From positions 1 to 58,802 of the forward strand of contig NZ_JARKOZ010000155.1 of NCBI RefSeq assembly GCF_029978005.1: DNA of 58,802 bases, in the 5' to 3' direction. This document shows positions 1-9,210 of this stretch, in pieces. A program made the translations under genes and the position numbers. This DNA comes from Solidesulfovibrio sp. Lineage in GTDB: Bacteria > Desulfobacterota > Desulfovibrionia > Desulfovibrionales > Desulfovibrionaceae. The number at the start of each line of letters is the position of its first letter. The stretch's first letter is position 1. The notes beneath the pieces were generated by a model, which made no database searches, was not told the DNA's origin, and saw only the letters and a program-made list of their open reading frames with translations.

Positions 1-45
1 TCACGGGGGCGGCACGCCTCGCTGCGCGAGCCGACGCCCCCGTGA
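1..45. repeat. Large inverted repeat at the left edge
   Basis: Perfect 11-base arms (TCACGGGGGCG at 1-11 and its complement at 35-45) enclose a second small stem (CTCGC/GCGAG). The structure could be the terminator or 3' end of a gene outside the window. No coding sequence is visible in positions 1-197. Confidence 0.5.
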
Positions 46-121
46 ATGCCGCCCCCACAAGGCCGTCGCCTGCGGCGAGGGGGAAGGAGGAGGAGTCAAT
101 GAACGGTCGTCTATAAAACCC

Positions 122-190
122 CATCAGGGGGGGCCGGGGGGGATAATCCCCCCCGGCGGAGAGGTCCAGGAGAGGCAGCGCCTCTCCTGG
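122..190. repeat. GC-rich intergenic repeat, copy 1 (double hairpin)
   Basis: CATCA, a G-run, then a CCGGGGGGG / CCCCCCCGG hairpin, then GGTCCAGG followed by a second hairpin (CCAGGAGAGG / CCTCTCCTGG). The same module in the same orientation recurs near 20755. It lies just past the hndD stop and could end that transcript. Confidence 0.6.
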
Positions 191-197
191 TCTTCTC

Positions 198-1955
198 TTA
201 GAGGCGCTGGCGTTTGTAGGAGTGGGTGTGCAGCAGGTGGTGCGACTTCTCGGACAGCGGCTTGCCCAGGAACTTCTCGTAGAGTTCGATGATGTACGGG
301 TTCTGGTGCGACTTGCGCAGGGGCTTGCCCTCGTCCTCGTCGTACAGGACCTTGGTACGGAGCTTGAGCAGCTCGATGTCGCCGTGGTGGTAGGGCTGTC
401 CGCCGCCGCCGATGCAGCCGCCGGGGCAGGCCATGACCTCGATGGCGTGGAAGGTCTCGCCGGCGCGCACGCGCTCAAGGAGCTTGCGGGCGTTGCCCAG
501 GCCATGGGCGATGCCGATGACCAGCTCGTGGGGGCCGACCTTGACCACGGCGCGCTTGACGCCTTCCATGCCGCGCACGTCCTCGAACTCGACCTTGGTC
601 AGGGTCTCGCCGGTGGCCAGCTCGTAGGCGGTGCGCAGCGCCGCCTCGATGACGCCGCCGGTGACGCCGAAGATCGGGGCCGCGCCGGTGGACGCGCCGA
701 GCGGCGCGTCGAAGTCCTCGTCGGGAAGTCCGGCGAAGTCGATGTTCATGCGCTTGATCAGGCGCGCCAGCTCACGGGTGGAGATGACGATGTCCACGTC
801 CGGGTTGCCGTCCACGGCGAACTCGGGACGGGCGCGCTCGTACTTTTTCGCCAGGCAGGGCATGACCGAGACCACCACCAGCTTTTCGCGGGGGATGCCC
901 AGCATGTCGGCGTAGTAGGTCTTGGCGATGGCGCCGAACATCTGCTGGGGCGACTTGGCCGTCGACGGCACGTCGAGCATGTCCGGGAACTGGTGTTCGA
1001 AGAACTTGACCCAGCCCGGGCAGCAGGAGGTGAGGATGGGCAGCTTGGCCGTCTGGTCGCCGCCCAGGAACCGGGTCAGGCGGTCGAGGAACTCCGAGCC
1101 TTCCTCCATGATGGTCAGGTCGGCGGCGAAGTCGGTGTCGAAGACGTGGTCGAAGCCCAGGCGACGAAGCGCCGCGGCCATCTTGCCGGTGACCGAGGTG
1201 CCCGGGGCGATGCCCAGGTCCTCGCCCAGGGCGGCGCGCACGGCCGGGGCGGTCTGGACGATGACGACCTTTTCGGGATCGGCCAGGGCCTCGACCACTT
1301 CCCAGCTGTGGTCGTGCTCGACCAGCGCGCCCACCGGGCACACGGCCACGCACTGGCCGCAGTTGGTGCACACGGTGTCGGCCAGGTTCATCTCGAAGGC
1401 CGGGGCGACCACGGCGGTGAAGCCGCGGTTGACGCCGGAGAGCACGCCGCAGGTCTGGACCTGGTTGCAGACGGACTCGCAACGGCGGCACATGATGCAC
1501 TTGTCCATGTCGCGGATGATGGAGGGGGAGATGTCCTTGCGGTAGTGGGACATCTCGCCGCCGTCATAAGGCGACTCGCGGATGCCGAAGCGCTCGGCCA
1601 GGGCCTGCAGCTCGCACTCGCCGGACTTGGCGCAGACCAGGCAGTCCTTGGGGTGGTCGGACAGCATGAGCTCGAGCACGGTCTTGCGGGCGTTTAAAAC
1701 GCGCAGGGTGTTGGTCTTGACCACCATGTTGTCCGAGATCGGGGTGGCGCAGGCCGGGGCGAGGTTGCGCCGGCCCTCGACCTCGACCACGCAGACGCGG
1801 CAGGAGGCGACCTGGTTGTTGACCTTGAGCTCTTCCAGGTTGAAGTAGCACAGGGTCGGGATGTCGATGTCGAGCTTTTTGGCGGCATCCAGGATGGTGC
1901 TGCCCGCTGGCACGGACGTCGTCTTGCCGTCTATGGTTATTGTCAGCATGGACAT
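198..1955 (-). CDS. hndD: HndD, catalytic subunit of NAD(P)-linked bifurcating [FeFe] hydrogenase
   Basis: 585 residues. N-terminal [2Fe-2S] domain (C36, C52, C55, C69), His-ligated cluster (H101, C105, C108, C114), two [4Fe-4S] sites (C153-C163 and C196-C206), then the H-cluster domain with TSCCPGW at 309-315, MPCLAKK at 365-371 and ACPGGC at 509-514. These are the canonical H-cluster ligands, so the protein should produce or consume H2. The start at 1955 was chosen because AAGGAGG precedes it; an upstream in-frame extension to 2045 overlaps hndC and has no ribosome site. It is the last gene of hndABCD and is cytoplasmic (no signal peptide). In D. fructosivorans this complex couples H2 oxidation to NAD and ferredoxin by flavin bifurcation (family knowledge). 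Confidence 0.97.
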   Translation of the reverse strand: MSMLTITIDGKTTSVPAGSTILDAAKKLDIDIPTLCYFNLEELKVNNQVASCRVCVVEVEGRRNLAPACATPISDNMVVKTNTLRVLNARKTVLELMLSDHPKDCLVCAKSGECELQALAERFGIRESPYDGGEMSHYRKDISPSIIRDMDKCIMCRRCESVCNQVQTCGVLSGVNRGFTAVVAPAFEMNLADTVCTNCGQCVAVCPVGALVEHDHSWEVVEALADPEKVVIVQTAPAVRAALGEDLGIAPGTSVTGKMAAALRRLGFDHVFDTDFAADLTIMEEGSEFLDRLTRFLGGDQTAKLPILTSCCPGWVKFFEHQFPDMLDVPSTAKSPQQMFGAIAKTYYADMLGIPREKLVVVSVMPCLAKKYERARPEFAVDGNPDVDIVISTRELARLIKRMNIDFAGLPDEDFDAPLGASTGAAPIFGVTGGVIEAALRTAYELATGETLTKVEFEDVRGMEGVKRAVVKVGPHELVIGIAHGLGNARKLLERVRAGETFHAIEVMACPGGCIGGGGQPYHHGDIELLKLRTKVLYDEDEGKPLRKSHQNPYIIELYEKFLGKPLSEKSHHLLHTHSYKRQRL

Positions 1956-1974
1956 TGCGGACCTCCTTGGATCC

Positions 1975-3450
1975 TTATTGCTTGATGATGGAGTCGAACT
2001 TGCACTTGTCGTAGCAGGCGCCGCACTTGATGCACTTCGTGGCATCGATGGTATGCGGCTGCTTCTTCGTGCCGGTTATGCACTCCACCGGGCAGACCTT
2101 GGTGCACAGCGTACAGCCGGTGCACTTGGCGGGATCGATGGTGTAGGTCAGCATGGCCGTGCAGACGTGGGCCGGGCACTTCTTCTCGTTGATGTGGGCT
2201 TCGTATTCGTTGGCGAAGGTGTCCATGGTGGACAGGATCGGGTTGGGCATGGTCTGGCCCAGGCCGCACAGCGCCGTGTCCTTGATGTTGTCGCACAGCG
2301 ACTTGAGGCGCGGCAGGTCGGCCTTGGTGCCCTTGCCCTTGGTGATCTTGTCGAGGATCTCGTAGAGGCGCTTGGAGCCGATGCGGCAGGGCGTGCACTT
2401 GCCGCAGGTCTCGTCCATGGTGAAGTCCAGGAAGAACTTGGCCACGGACACCATGCAGTCGTCCTCGTCCATGACGACCATGCCGCCGGAGCCCATCATG
2501 GACTTGCGGGCGATGAGCGACTCGTAGTCGATGGCCACGTCGAGGTCCTTGTAGGAGAGCGCGCCACCCGAGGGGCCGCCGGTCTGCACGGCCTTGAACT
2601 TCTTGCCGTCGGGGCAGCCGCCGCCGATCTCGAAGATGACCTCGCGAAGCGTGATGCCCATGGGCACTTCAATGAGGCCCACGTTGACGATCTTGCCGGC
2701 CAGGGCGAAGACCTTGGTGCCCTTGGAGGTGGCGGTGCCGATGGACGAGAACCAGTCCGCGCCCTTGAGCACGATGGCCGGAACGTTGGCGAAGGTCTCG
2801 ACGTTGTTGACGATGGTGGGCTTTTCCCAATAGCCGGACTGGGCCGGGAAGGGCGGCTTGGTCACGGGCTCGCCGCGCTTGCCTTCCATGGAGCGGATCA
2901 GCGCCGTTTCCTCGCCGCACACGAACGCGCCGGCGCCGTACTTGAGCTCGATGTCGAAGTCGAAGCCCGAGCCGAAGATGTTCTTGCCGAGCAGGCCGTA
3001 GGTGCGGGCGTCGTCGATGGCCTTGCGCAGGCGCTTGATGGCCAGGGGATACTCGGCCCGGATGTAGACCGTGCCGATGGTGGCGCCGATGGCGTAGCCG
3101 CCGATGGCCATGGCCTCGACCACCGAGTGGGGGTCGCCCTCGAGCACGGCGCGGTCCATGAACGCGCCCGGGTCGCCTTCGTCGGCGTTGCACACGATGT
3201 ATTTCTGGTCGGCCTGGTTGCCCAGCGCGATGCCCCACTTGACGCCGGTGGGGAAGCCGCCGCCGCCGCGGCCGCGAAGCCCCGAGGTCTTGATGAGTTC
3301 CACCACCTCGGCCGGGGTCATGGTCAGGGCCTTGGCCAGGGCCTCGTAGCCGCGGATGGCGATGTAGTCGTCGATGCTTTCGGGATCGATGAAGCCGCAG
3401 TTGCGGGTCGCGATCCGAATTTGCTTTTTATCCGTGGTCGTCGCTGGCAT
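1975..3450 (-). CDS. hndC: HndC, flavin/NAD(P)-binding NuoF-like subunit
   Basis: 491 residues, related to NuoF/HydB. The glycine-rich GRGGGGFP stretch near residue 65 is the NADH/FMN site. CGKCTPCR, about two-thirds along, supplies the N3-type [4Fe-4S] cluster. The C-terminus carries a two-cluster ferredoxin domain ([12 protein letters not shown] and [11 protein letters not shown]). It lies 19 bases upstream of hndD and 24 bases downstream of hndB, and a GGGAG ribosome site precedes the ATG. In the complex it holds the FMN that takes or gives electrons to NAD(P) and passes them to HndD. The C-terminal ferredoxin domain matches bifurcating hydrogenase subunits rather than plain NuoF. Confidence 0.96.
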   Translation of the reverse strand: MPATTTDKKQIRIATRNCGFIDPESIDDYIAIRGYEALAKALTMTPAEVVELIKTSGLRGRGGGGFPTGVKWGIALGNQADQKYIVCNADEGDPGAFMDRAVLEGDPHSVVEAMAIGGYAIGATIGTVYIRAEYPLAIKRLRKAIDDARTYGLLGKNIFGSGFDFDIELKYGAGAFVCGEETALIRSMEGKRGEPVTKPPFPAQSGYWEKPTIVNNVETFANVPAIVLKGADWFSSIGTATSKGTKVFALAGKIVNVGLIEVPMGITLREVIFEIGGGCPDGKKFKAVQTGGPSGGALSYKDLDVAIDYESLIARKSMMGSGGMVVMDEDDCMVSVAKFFLDFTMDETCGKCTPCRIGSKRLYEILDKITKGKGTKADLPRLKSLCDNIKDTALCGLGQTMPNPILSTMDTFANEYEAHINEKKCPAHVCTAMLTYTIDPAKCTGCTLCTKVCPVECITGTKKQPHTIDATKCIKCGACYDKCKFDSIIKQ

Positions 3451-3474
3451 GTCGTCGTCTCCCGGTTGGTTTGA

Positions 3475-3855
3475 TTACAGGACTACCCGTTCGTAGTTGA
3501 CGGGGATGATTCCCTCGACCGGTTCGCCCTTCATGACGTACTCGGTCACCAGTTCCCGGGCCCTGCCCTCGTCCACGCCGCCGAAGACCACGGGGGCCTT
3601 GCCGGGCAGCGTGATTTCCACGGTGGGTTCGGCGTAGCAGTAGGTCATGCAGCCGGACTGCATGAATTCCACGCCGGTCAGTCCGTTTTGGGCCACCTCG
3701 TCCTGCATGGCTTCCAGGGCGGCCCTGCCGCCGGCGGCGATGGAGCAGGTGGCCAGCGACACGTTGATGATGGTCTTGCCGTTGCCGGCGGCCTTGCGGG
3801 CCAGGATCTCCTGGCGCTTGGCCTTGAGCTCGTCGATGTTCCTGATGGTGCTCAT
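3475..3855 (-). CDS. hndB: HndB, thioredoxin-like [2Fe-2S] ferredoxin subunit
   Basis: 126 residues. The pattern TCSIAAGG near residue 37 and GCMTYCYAEP near residue 68 is that of thioredoxin-fold [2Fe-2S] proteins. Only three cysteines are visible: the usual second ligand after C-x4 is a glycine. As I recall, this C-x4-G form is normal for HndB-type proteins; whether the cluster is complete cannot be judged from sequence. The gene sits between hndA and hndC, and its role is electron transfer or structural within the tetramer. Confidence 0.93.
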   Translation of the reverse strand: MSTIRNIDELKAKRQEILARKAAGNGKTIINVSLATCSIAAGGRAALEAMQDEVAQNGLTGVEFMQSGCMTYCYAEPTVEITLPGKAPVVFGGVDEGRARELVTEYVMKGEPVEGIIPVNYERVVL

Positions 3856-3889
3856 GAAGCGCTCCTTGGCGTCCGGTCAGTGGGACGGG

Positions 3890-4405
3890 CTAGTAGTCGG
3901 CCAGGATCTTCTTCACCTGGCCGGGAGTGACGTTGCCGTAGACCTTCTCCCCGACCATGACGATGGGGGCCAGGGCGCAGCCGCCGACGCAGCGCAGGGT
4001 GTCGATGGAGAACTTGCCGTCCGGAGTGACGTCGCCGATGTCCACCTTGAGCTGCTCCTTGAAGGCCTGGACCACCTTGTCCGCGCCTTTGACGAAGCAG
4101 GCCGTGCCCATGCAGATGGAGATGGGGAACTTGCCCTTGGGCACCATGGTGAAGAAGGTGTAGAAGCTGACTACGCCGTAGACTTGCGCCAGGGGGACTT
4201 CCATGTAGTCGGCCACGAACTGCTGCACCTCGATGGGCAGGTAGCCGAAGACGCTTTGCGCCTTGTGCAGCACGGTGACGAGGTGGCCTTCCTTCTGGGG
4301 CAGGGCTTCGATGAATTGGACGACTTCCCGGTAGAGCGGCTGCGGCAGGACGGCATGATCCGGCACCCGGCATTCGCCGACCGCTTGACAAGTTGAGTTT
4401 TGCAT
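3890..4405 (-). CDS. hndA: HndA, NuoE-like [2Fe-2S] subunit
   Basis: 171 residues, NuoE family. Cluster ligands are visible as CMGTACF and, about 36 residues later, CVGGCALAP. The chosen ATG at 4405 follows AAGGAGAGG; an in-frame extension to 4456 has no supporting site. First gene of the hnd operon: hndA-hndB gap 34 bases. It probably passes electrons between the flavin of HndC and the other clusters. The upstream region carries a sigma54-type promoter and a CRP/FNR-family palindrome, listed separately. Confidence 0.95.
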   Translation of the reverse strand: MQNSTCQAVGECRVPDHAVLPQPLYREVVQFIEALPQKEGHLVTVLHKAQSVFGYLPIEVQQFVADYMEVPLAQVYGVVSFYTFFTMVPKGKFPISICMGTACFVKGADKVVQAFKEQLKVDIGDVTPDGKFSIDTLRCVGGCALAPIVMVGEKVYGNVTPGQVKKILADY

Positions 4406-4521
4406 ACCCAAGCACCTCTCCTTACGGCATTTTAATGTTCCTGGAAGGCGAGGCACGGTGGCGGCGCCGGGACGGTGGCGGCGACGGACCGGGCTCCGCG
4501 GTGTTCCTGACCCCTGGTCAC

Positions 4522-4541
4522 TTTGTGAAAAATATCACAAA
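4522..4541. promoter_or_regulatory. CRP/FNR-family (HcpR-like) palindrome upstream of hndA
   Basis: Perfect palindrome TTTGTGA-N6-TCACAAA, 117 bases upstream of the hndA start. TTGTGA-N6-TCACAA is the pattern reported for HcpR in Desulfovibrio and resembles E. coli CRP sites. It lies downstream of the predicted sigma54 start, where a bound protein could block elongation, or it may serve a separate promoter. Confidence 0.7.
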
Positions 4542-4625
4542 CTAGGGGGGCTTACTGCTCACGACGTCTACCCCTCTGGAATAATAGGATGTTCGTCGTA
4601 CGTTCCGCTTTCTCGCCACAGAGCA

Positions 4626-4640
4626 GCAAGAACCGGACCA
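4626..4640 (-). promoter_or_regulatory. Sigma54 -24/-12 promoter for hndABCD
   Basis: Minus strand reads TGGTCCGGTTCTTGC followed by T: GG and GC ten bases apart, with TTGC intact and TGGC weakened to TGGT. The flanked sequence closely matches the moeA-mop promoter at 33416-33430. The predicted start near 4614 gives a leader of about 209 bases. Confidence 0.6.
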
Positions 4641-4827
4641 AGGACATTGTCTCAGGAATATCAGCCTATTGTGAAAAGCGGTGCCAGGCAGGCCGGGGCC
4701 GGAAGGGGCGACAAGGCGTGATCGTGTCCCGGGGCGGCGGTGGCAGTGGTGGAGAAACTTCCAGAAAAGCTTTGATTCCACGATGTTGGCTGCCACAAGA
4801 CAAAGTGCGCTAGCCGTCGGGAAAAAA

Positions 4828-4837
4828 TGGGTCAAAA
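4828..4837 (+). promoter_or_regulatory. Candidate enhancer (TGGGTCAAAA) for hnd
   Basis: Part of a 14-base string (4824-4837) found identically at 33612-33625. Its first base is 188 bases upstream of the -24 element of the hnd promoter, nearly the same distance as at mop and adh. Confidence 0.5.
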
Positions 4838-5053
4838 TGCCACCCTCCCAGACGCCTCTGGGCTTCTGTGGTTGCCGGACTCGCGGGATATGATTTTCAG
4901 GACTACGGTAGCACGTTTTGTTTCCATGCGCATCCCCCCCTCCCCCATGGGCCTGGGGTCTCGCCCGGGTCGGCGGGGGCGGGCAGAGGGGCGTCGCGGT
5001 CCGGGATCGCGGAGGGATGTCCGTATTTTCGGACTATTGGGCCGGGAGCGGAC

Positions 5054-5098
5054 AAGCCCGGCGCGGCGGGGAATAAAAATCGCCGCCGCGCCGGGCTT
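5054..5098 (-). terminator. Hairpin after the heme chemoreceptor gene
   Basis: Perfect 16-base arms (5054-5069 and 5083-5098) around an AT-rich 13-base loop, 59 bases past the stop of the chemoreceptor gene. There is no clear T-run after the stem on the minus strand, so it may stabilise the transcript end instead of terminating it. Confidence 0.55.
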
Positions 5099-5156
5099 TG
5101 GCGAAAAGCGTTCGGGAGCGGCGGCCGCGACCGGCGATGCGGCCCCGGGCCGCCGG

Positions 5157-6941
5157 TCAGGCCAGCATCTCGTCCACCAGGCCCTTGAGGTTGTCGGCCT
5201 CCCGGGACAGGCCGGCCACGGCGGCGTCCGAATCCTCCATGGCCGCGGCCGTGTCGCCCGAGACGCGGCTGATGGACTCCACGGTGCGGCTGATCTCCTC
5301 GCTCACGGCCGACTGCTGCTCGGCGGCGGCGGCGATGGCCTGCACCTGGTCGGCCGAGGCCGTCACCAGGGCCACGATGCCGGAAAGGGCGTCGCCCGAG
5401 CGCCGGGCCAGGGCGTCGGCCCCTTCGATGGCCGTGGCCGCCTGCTCCACGCTTTTGACGTGCTCGCCGGTGCCGTGCTGGATGGCGGTGACGGCCTGCT
5501 CGACCTCCTTGGTGGCGGCCATGGTCTTTTCGGCCAGCTTTCGGACCTCGTCGGCCACCACGGCGAAGCCGCGCCCGGCCTCGCCGGCCCGGGCCGCCTC
5601 GATGGCGGCGTTGAGCGCCAGCAGGTTGGTCTGGTCCGCGATGTCGGAAATCACGCCGATGACCGCGCCGATGCCCTGGGCCTCGCGGCCGAGCACCGTG
5701 ATGTCCTCGCGAAGCGCCGCCGCCTTCTCGCGGATGGCCCCGATCATGGACACGAGGTCGAGCACGGTCTTCGATCCCTCGTCGGCCTTGGCCCGGGCCT
5801 CGGCGGCGGTGGTGGCGGCTTCGCCGGCGTTCTTGGCCACTTCCATGACCACGCTGTTCATTTCGCCGATGGCCAGGGACGTCTCGGCGGCCGAGGCCCG
5901 CTGGGCCTGCGCTCCCTCCCTGGCCTCGCCGACCTTGCCGGTGAGCGCCTCGCAGGCCCCGCCCAGGCGGATGATGACGCCCTCGAGGGTGCGGGCGGCG
6001 GCGGCCGCGCCTTCGCGCCGGGCGGCCACGGCCGCCTCCCGGGCCGTTTCGGCCTCGGCCAGGCAGGTTCCGGCCCGGGCGGCCTCGTCCGCCGCCTCGC
6101 GGGTCTTCTGGTCGGCCTCGATGATCTTCTGCTTGAGGTTGTCCACGAGCGTGCACAGGGCGTCGGCCAGGGAGGTGATCTCGTCGGTGCGTCCGCCGAG
6201 GATGCGCTTGTCCACGCGTTCGTGGATCTCCAGGCAGGCGTCCATGTCGCCCGTGGCGATGCGCTGGCTGTGGCTGGCCAGGAAGGCCAGCCGGTCGATG
6301 ATGGTGCGCTTCATGAAAAGCCACAGCGCCGCCACCAGGGCCAGCAGGCCGCCCAGGGAGAGCAGGGCGGTCTTGGTCTGGGCCGCGGACAGGGCGGCCA
6401 TTTCCGGCGAGACGTCCTCCACGGTGACCAGGGCCCCGAGCACGGGGCGGCTGGCCCCGTGGCAGTGGTGGCAGTCCGGGGCGTTCTTCACGGCCCGCAC
6501 CGTGACGAAGGCGGGCCTCTCCCCGGCGTGCAGCAGGGCAGCGCCGTCGAGCCCCTTGGCCAGAGCCCCGTCGAGCAGGGCGGCCACGTCCGGTTCGGGC
6601 AGGCTGTGGGACAGGGGGCGGCGCAGGGCGTCGGCACGGGTGGCGTAGGTGGTCTCGCCGCGGAAATCGGTGAGAAAGGCGTTGGACCTGCCGCCGGCCT
6701 CGGCGATCCGGGTGAACTGGGCCGTGGTGCCTTGGCTGTCGCCGAGGAGCATGGGTTCGCTGACCACGAGCTGGATGAGGTCGGCCGTGCGCCTGGAGGC
6801 GGCCTGGATCTGGGCCAGGGCGTTGTGGCGCTGCCACAGGGCGCTCGCCGTGAACAGTCCGGCCAGGACGGCGGCGGCCACCAGGCACACCAGGATCAGG
6901 GCCTTGGAACCGAGGGAGAGGGAACCGAAGCTTCTGCGCAT
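5157..6941 (-). CDS. Methyl-accepting chemotaxis protein with a periplasmic heme-c motif
   Basis: 594 residues. Transmembrane segment 1 spans about 14-36, a periplasmic domain about 37-190, transmembrane segment 2 about 191-211, then a HAMP-like linker and the cytoplasmic signalling hairpin with the conserved tip ([19 protein letters not shown]). The periplasmic domain contains CHHCH at 157-161, a covalent heme-c attachment motif. This suggests a redox, O2 or NO sensor like D. vulgaris DcrA or the Geobacter heme-PAS chemoreceptors. There is no C-terminal CheR-tether pentapeptide. It lies 75 bases downstream of a tetraheme cytochrome gene on the same strand, so sensor and cytochrome may be co-expressed. 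Confidence 0.93.
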   Translation of the reverse strand: MRRSFGSLSLGSKALILVCLVAAAVLAGLFTASALWQRHNALAQIQAASRRTADLIQLVVSEPMLLGDSQGTTAQFTRIAEAGGRSNAFLTDFRGETTYATRADALRRPLSHSLPEPDVAALLDGALAKGLDGAALLHAGERPAFVTVRAVKNAPDCHHCHGASRPVLGALVTVEDVSPEMAALSAAQTKTALLSLGGLLALVAALWLFMKRTIIDRLAFLASHSQRIATGDMDACLEIHERVDKRILGGRTDEITSLADALCTLVDNLKQKIIEADQKTREAADEAARAGTCLAEAETAREAAVAARREGAAAAARTLEGVIIRLGGACEALTGKVGEAREGAQAQRASAAETSLAIGEMNSVVMEVAKNAGEAATTAAEARAKADEGSKTVLDLVSMIGAIREKAAALREDITVLGREAQGIGAVIGVISDIADQTNLLALNAAIEAARAGEAGRGFAVVADEVRKLAEKTMAATKEVEQAVTAIQHGTGEHVKSVEQAATAIEGADALARRSGDALSGIVALVTASADQVQAIAAAAEQQSAVSEEISRTVESISRVSGDTAAAMEDSDAAVAGLSREADNLKGLVDEMLA

Positions 6942-7016
6942 GGGAAACCTCCCGGGCGCGGCCGTGGCGGCGCGCCTGGCGTCGCGGTGCGGATGCGGAA
7001 CCTGGCGGCGCGCCGC

Positions 7017-7487
7017 CTAATGCGCCCCGGCCTTGAGCAGCGGCTTGTAGCCGAAGGCGCGGACGCGGGATTCGTTGTGGCAGCCCTGGCAGTCGGCCAC
7101 GGTGGGCTTGCCCCTGATGGCGGCCGGATCGCCCGAGGCGGCGTGGGCCGCGCCCGGGCCGTGGCAGACCTCGCAGCCGGCGTCGGCCAGTCCCGGGGTG
7201 GCGGCGAAGCTCGTGAAGCCCCCGGGCTGGCCGTAGCCCGTCACGTGGCAGGCGAAGCAGCCGGCCAGTTCCTCGGGCGTGAGCTTGACGGCCATGCGCC
7301 GGACGTTTTCCGAAGCATGGGCCTTTTTGGAGTGCTTGACGAAGGCCGCGTGCTGGTCGGGGTGGCAGCCGGCGCAGGCGGCCGTGCCCACATAGCGGGC
7401 CTCCTCGGCCAGGGCCGCCCCGCGCGGGCCGGGACACAGGAACGCAAGGCCCCACAGGGCCGGGACCAGCCATGCTCGCCATGCCAT
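7017..7487 (-). CDS. Periplasmic tetraheme cytochrome c (c554-like)
   Basis: 156 residues with an N-terminal export signal (about residues 1-27) and four CxxCH motifs: CAGCH, CFACH, CEVCH and CQGCH. Spacing and surrounding sequence (VGTAACAGCH, TGYGQPGG, CEVCHGPG) resemble the cytochrome c554/multiheme family rather than cytochrome c3. ATG at 7487 is preceded by AAAGGGAG; the longer frame to 7784 has no leader-like start. It probably carries electrons in the periplasm and could be the redox partner or signal source for the adjacent heme chemoreceptor (inference from adjacency). Confidence 0.9.
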   Translation of the reverse strand: MAWRAWLVPALWGLAFLCPGPRGAALAEEARYVGTAACAGCHPDQHAAFVKHSKKAHASENVRRMAVKLTPEELAGCFACHVTGYGQPGGFTSFAATPGLADAGCEVCHGPGAAHAASGDPAAIRGKPTVADCQGCHNESRVRAFGYKPLLKAGAH

Positions 7488-7881
7488 GGGCGTACTCCCT
7501 TTGAAGGGCGAGGCGGGGCCGTCGCGGACGGGAACGACGGCCCACGCGTCGCCTCGGTGGCCTCGTCGCGCGTCCCGCCGGGCAGGGAAGGGCACACGCG
7601 GTAAGGTCTGATTCGTGATGAGAAGAGCAAGATGCATACCGGGGAGACGGTATCCGGGGCAGGCGGGCGTGGTTGGAGGCGGCTTGGCGCAGACGTTGTC
7701 GAAGGGTGCCAACAAGCTGAAATAATAATAATTTTCAAGATATGTGAGGCGGCCGCCCCCGGGTCGGGCAGGCGGGTGCGGCAACGGCCGGCGGCGGGCG
7801 CGTGATGGCCTGGAGCCTTTTGCCTCAAAACGGCGGCGAGGGTGTGTCAGAAGCCGGCAAGGAGCAGGCCCCGGGACGGGG
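7488..7881. other. Intergenic region upstream of the cytochrome gene
   Basis: 394 bases between the cytochrome start and the end of regulator 1. It contains a short AT-rich patch (about 7722-7745) that could be the cytochrome promoter. No complete -35/-10 or -24/-12 pair is convincing and no gene is seen. Confidence 0.5.
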
Positions 7882-9210
7882 TCACATGATGTCGTACTCC
7901 CTGATCTTGCGGTAGAGCGTCTTGCGGGAGATGCCGAGCGCCGTGGCGGCCAGGGTGCGGTTGTTGCCGAAGCAGGCCAGAACCTTGGCGATGTGCTCGC
8001 GCTCCACGGCCTCGAGCGACAGGAAGTCGCTTTCGCCCTCGACCTGCACGGAGAGTTCCCGGGGCAGGGCGTTCTCGGTGATGACCCCGCCCTCGGCCAG
8101 GATGACCCCGCGCTCGATGACGTTTCTCAGCTCGCGGATGTTGCCCGGCCACTGGTAGTTGATGAGGCACCCCATGGCCCGGTCGGACACGCGGTAGGTG
8201 CCGGCGGCCTGCACCCGGCCGAGGAAGTATTCCACCAGGAGCGGGATGTCCTCCTTGCGCTCGCGCAGCGGCGGCAGCTCGATGTTGAAGACGTTGATGC
8301 GGTGGTAGAGCGCCTCGTGGAAGCGGCCGGCCTCCACCTCCTTGGCCAGGTTGCGGTTGGTGGCGAAGACCAGGCGGATGTCGGTGGTGCGCTCGTCCTT
8401 GTCGCCCACGCGCCGGTAGGTCTTGTTCTCCAGGGTGCGCAAAAGCGAGGCCTGCACCTCCATGGGGAGCTCGCCGATCTCGTCGAGGAACAGCGTCCCC
8501 TTGTTGGCGAAGGTCATGAGGCCCTCGCGGTTTTCCGTGGCCCCGGTGAACGAGCCCTTGACGTAGCCGAAGAGCTCGGAGCGGGCCAACTCCTTCTGGA
8601 GCGTGGCGCAGTTTTTGATGACGTAGGGCTTGTCCGCCCGCCTGGACCGGGCCTGGATGGCCGTGGCCGCGACCTCCTTGCCGGCCCCGGACTCGCCGGT
8701 GATGAGCACGGGCACGTCGGTGGGCGCGACCTTCTCGATCAGGAAGCGAATCTGTTTGATGGCGGCGGAGTTGCCCACGATCTGCTGGGGCTGGTCGCGG
8801 GTCTGGGCGTGCCGCAGCTGGCGGTTTTCGAAGCGCAGGCAGGCCCGCTGGTAGGCCCGCTCCACGATGAGTTCCAGCTCCTCCAGGTTGAAGGGCTTGG
8901 TGATGTAGTCGTAGGCTCCGAGCTTCATGGCCTCCACGGCCGAGTCGATGTTGCCGTGGCCGGTGATGATGATGACCTCCACGTCCGGGGAGTGCTGGCG
9001 GATCTCCACCAGCAGGTCCAGGCCGTCGGCGTCGGGCAGGCGCAGGTCCAGGACCGCCACCTCGTAGGCGTTGCGGCGCAGCATCTCCCGGGCCTGGTGG
9101 GCGGTTTCCGCCGTGGCCACGGCGCGGGCCGGGGAGGAGAGCTCCTTTTTGAGCAGTTTGCCGATGGAGGGCTCGTCGTCGACGACAAGGACGCTGTAGG
9201 GGCTCGTCAT
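7882..9210 (-). CDS. Sigma54-dependent response regulator (NtrC class), system 1
   Basis: 442 residues: receiver domain (1-120; LVVDDEPS, LDLRLPDADG, TKPF), AAA+ sigma54-activator domain (Walker A GESGAGKE, Walker B LFLDEIGE) and a C-terminal Fis-type helix-turn-helix (RTLAATALGISRKTLYRKI). The sigma54-contact loop reads GSFTGA instead of GAFTGA. ATG at 9210 overlaps the kinase stop by four bases (ATGA), so the two are translationally coupled. It should activate a sigma54 promoter in response to kinase 1. As I recall, D. vulgaris has a matching set (DVU2394-2396: regulator, kinase, Fe-ADH) that regulates the adh/hdr-flx genes. Confidence 0.95.
   Translation of the reverse strand: MTSPYSVLVVDDEPSIGKLLKKELSSPARAVATAETAHQAREMLRRNAYEVAVLDLRLPDADGLDLLVEIRQHSPDVEVIIITGHGNIDSAVEAMKLGAYDYITKPFNLEELELIVERAYQRACLRFENRQLRHAQTRDQPQQIVGNSAAIKQIRFLIEKVAPTDVPVLITGESGAGKEVAATAIQARSRRADKPYVIKNCATLQKELARSELFGYVKGSFTGATENREGLMTFANKGTLFLDEIGELPMEVQASLLRTLENKTYRRVGDKDERTTDIRLVFATNRNLAKEVEAGRFHEALYHRINVFNIELPPLRERKEDIPLLVEYFLGRVQAAGTYRVSDRAMGCLINYQWPGNIRELRNVIERGVILAEGGVITENALPRELSVQVEGESDFLSLEAVEREHIAKVLACFGNNRTLAATALGISRKTLYRKIREYDIM

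Larger units (their letters stand above)
4406..5156. other. Long intergenic control region upstream of hndA
   Basis: 751 bases with no convincing gene; short frames on both strands lack ribosome sites and conserved motifs. It holds a CRP/FNR-type palindrome (4522-4541), a sigma54-type promoter (4626-4640), a TGGGTCAAAA element (4828-4837) and a 16-bp hairpin behind the chemoreceptor gene (5054-5098). Confidence 0.7.

Noticed and set aside
1861-3474. 537-codon plus-strand frame over hndC
   Set aside because: Same antisense artefact; hndC on the minus strand has all expected motifs.
4827-7604. Very long plus-strand open frame (925 codons) opposite the heme chemoreceptor and cytochrome genes
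   Set aside because: Antisense frame kept open by high GC at third positions; repetitive Gly/His/Arg-rich translation, no domains, no ribosome site.
7681-7720. Sigma54-like sequences upstream of the cytochrome gene (TTGGCGCAGACGTTGT on plus, TTGGCACCCTTCGACA on minus)
   Set aside because: GG is present but the -12 GC is missing at the required spacing on both strands.
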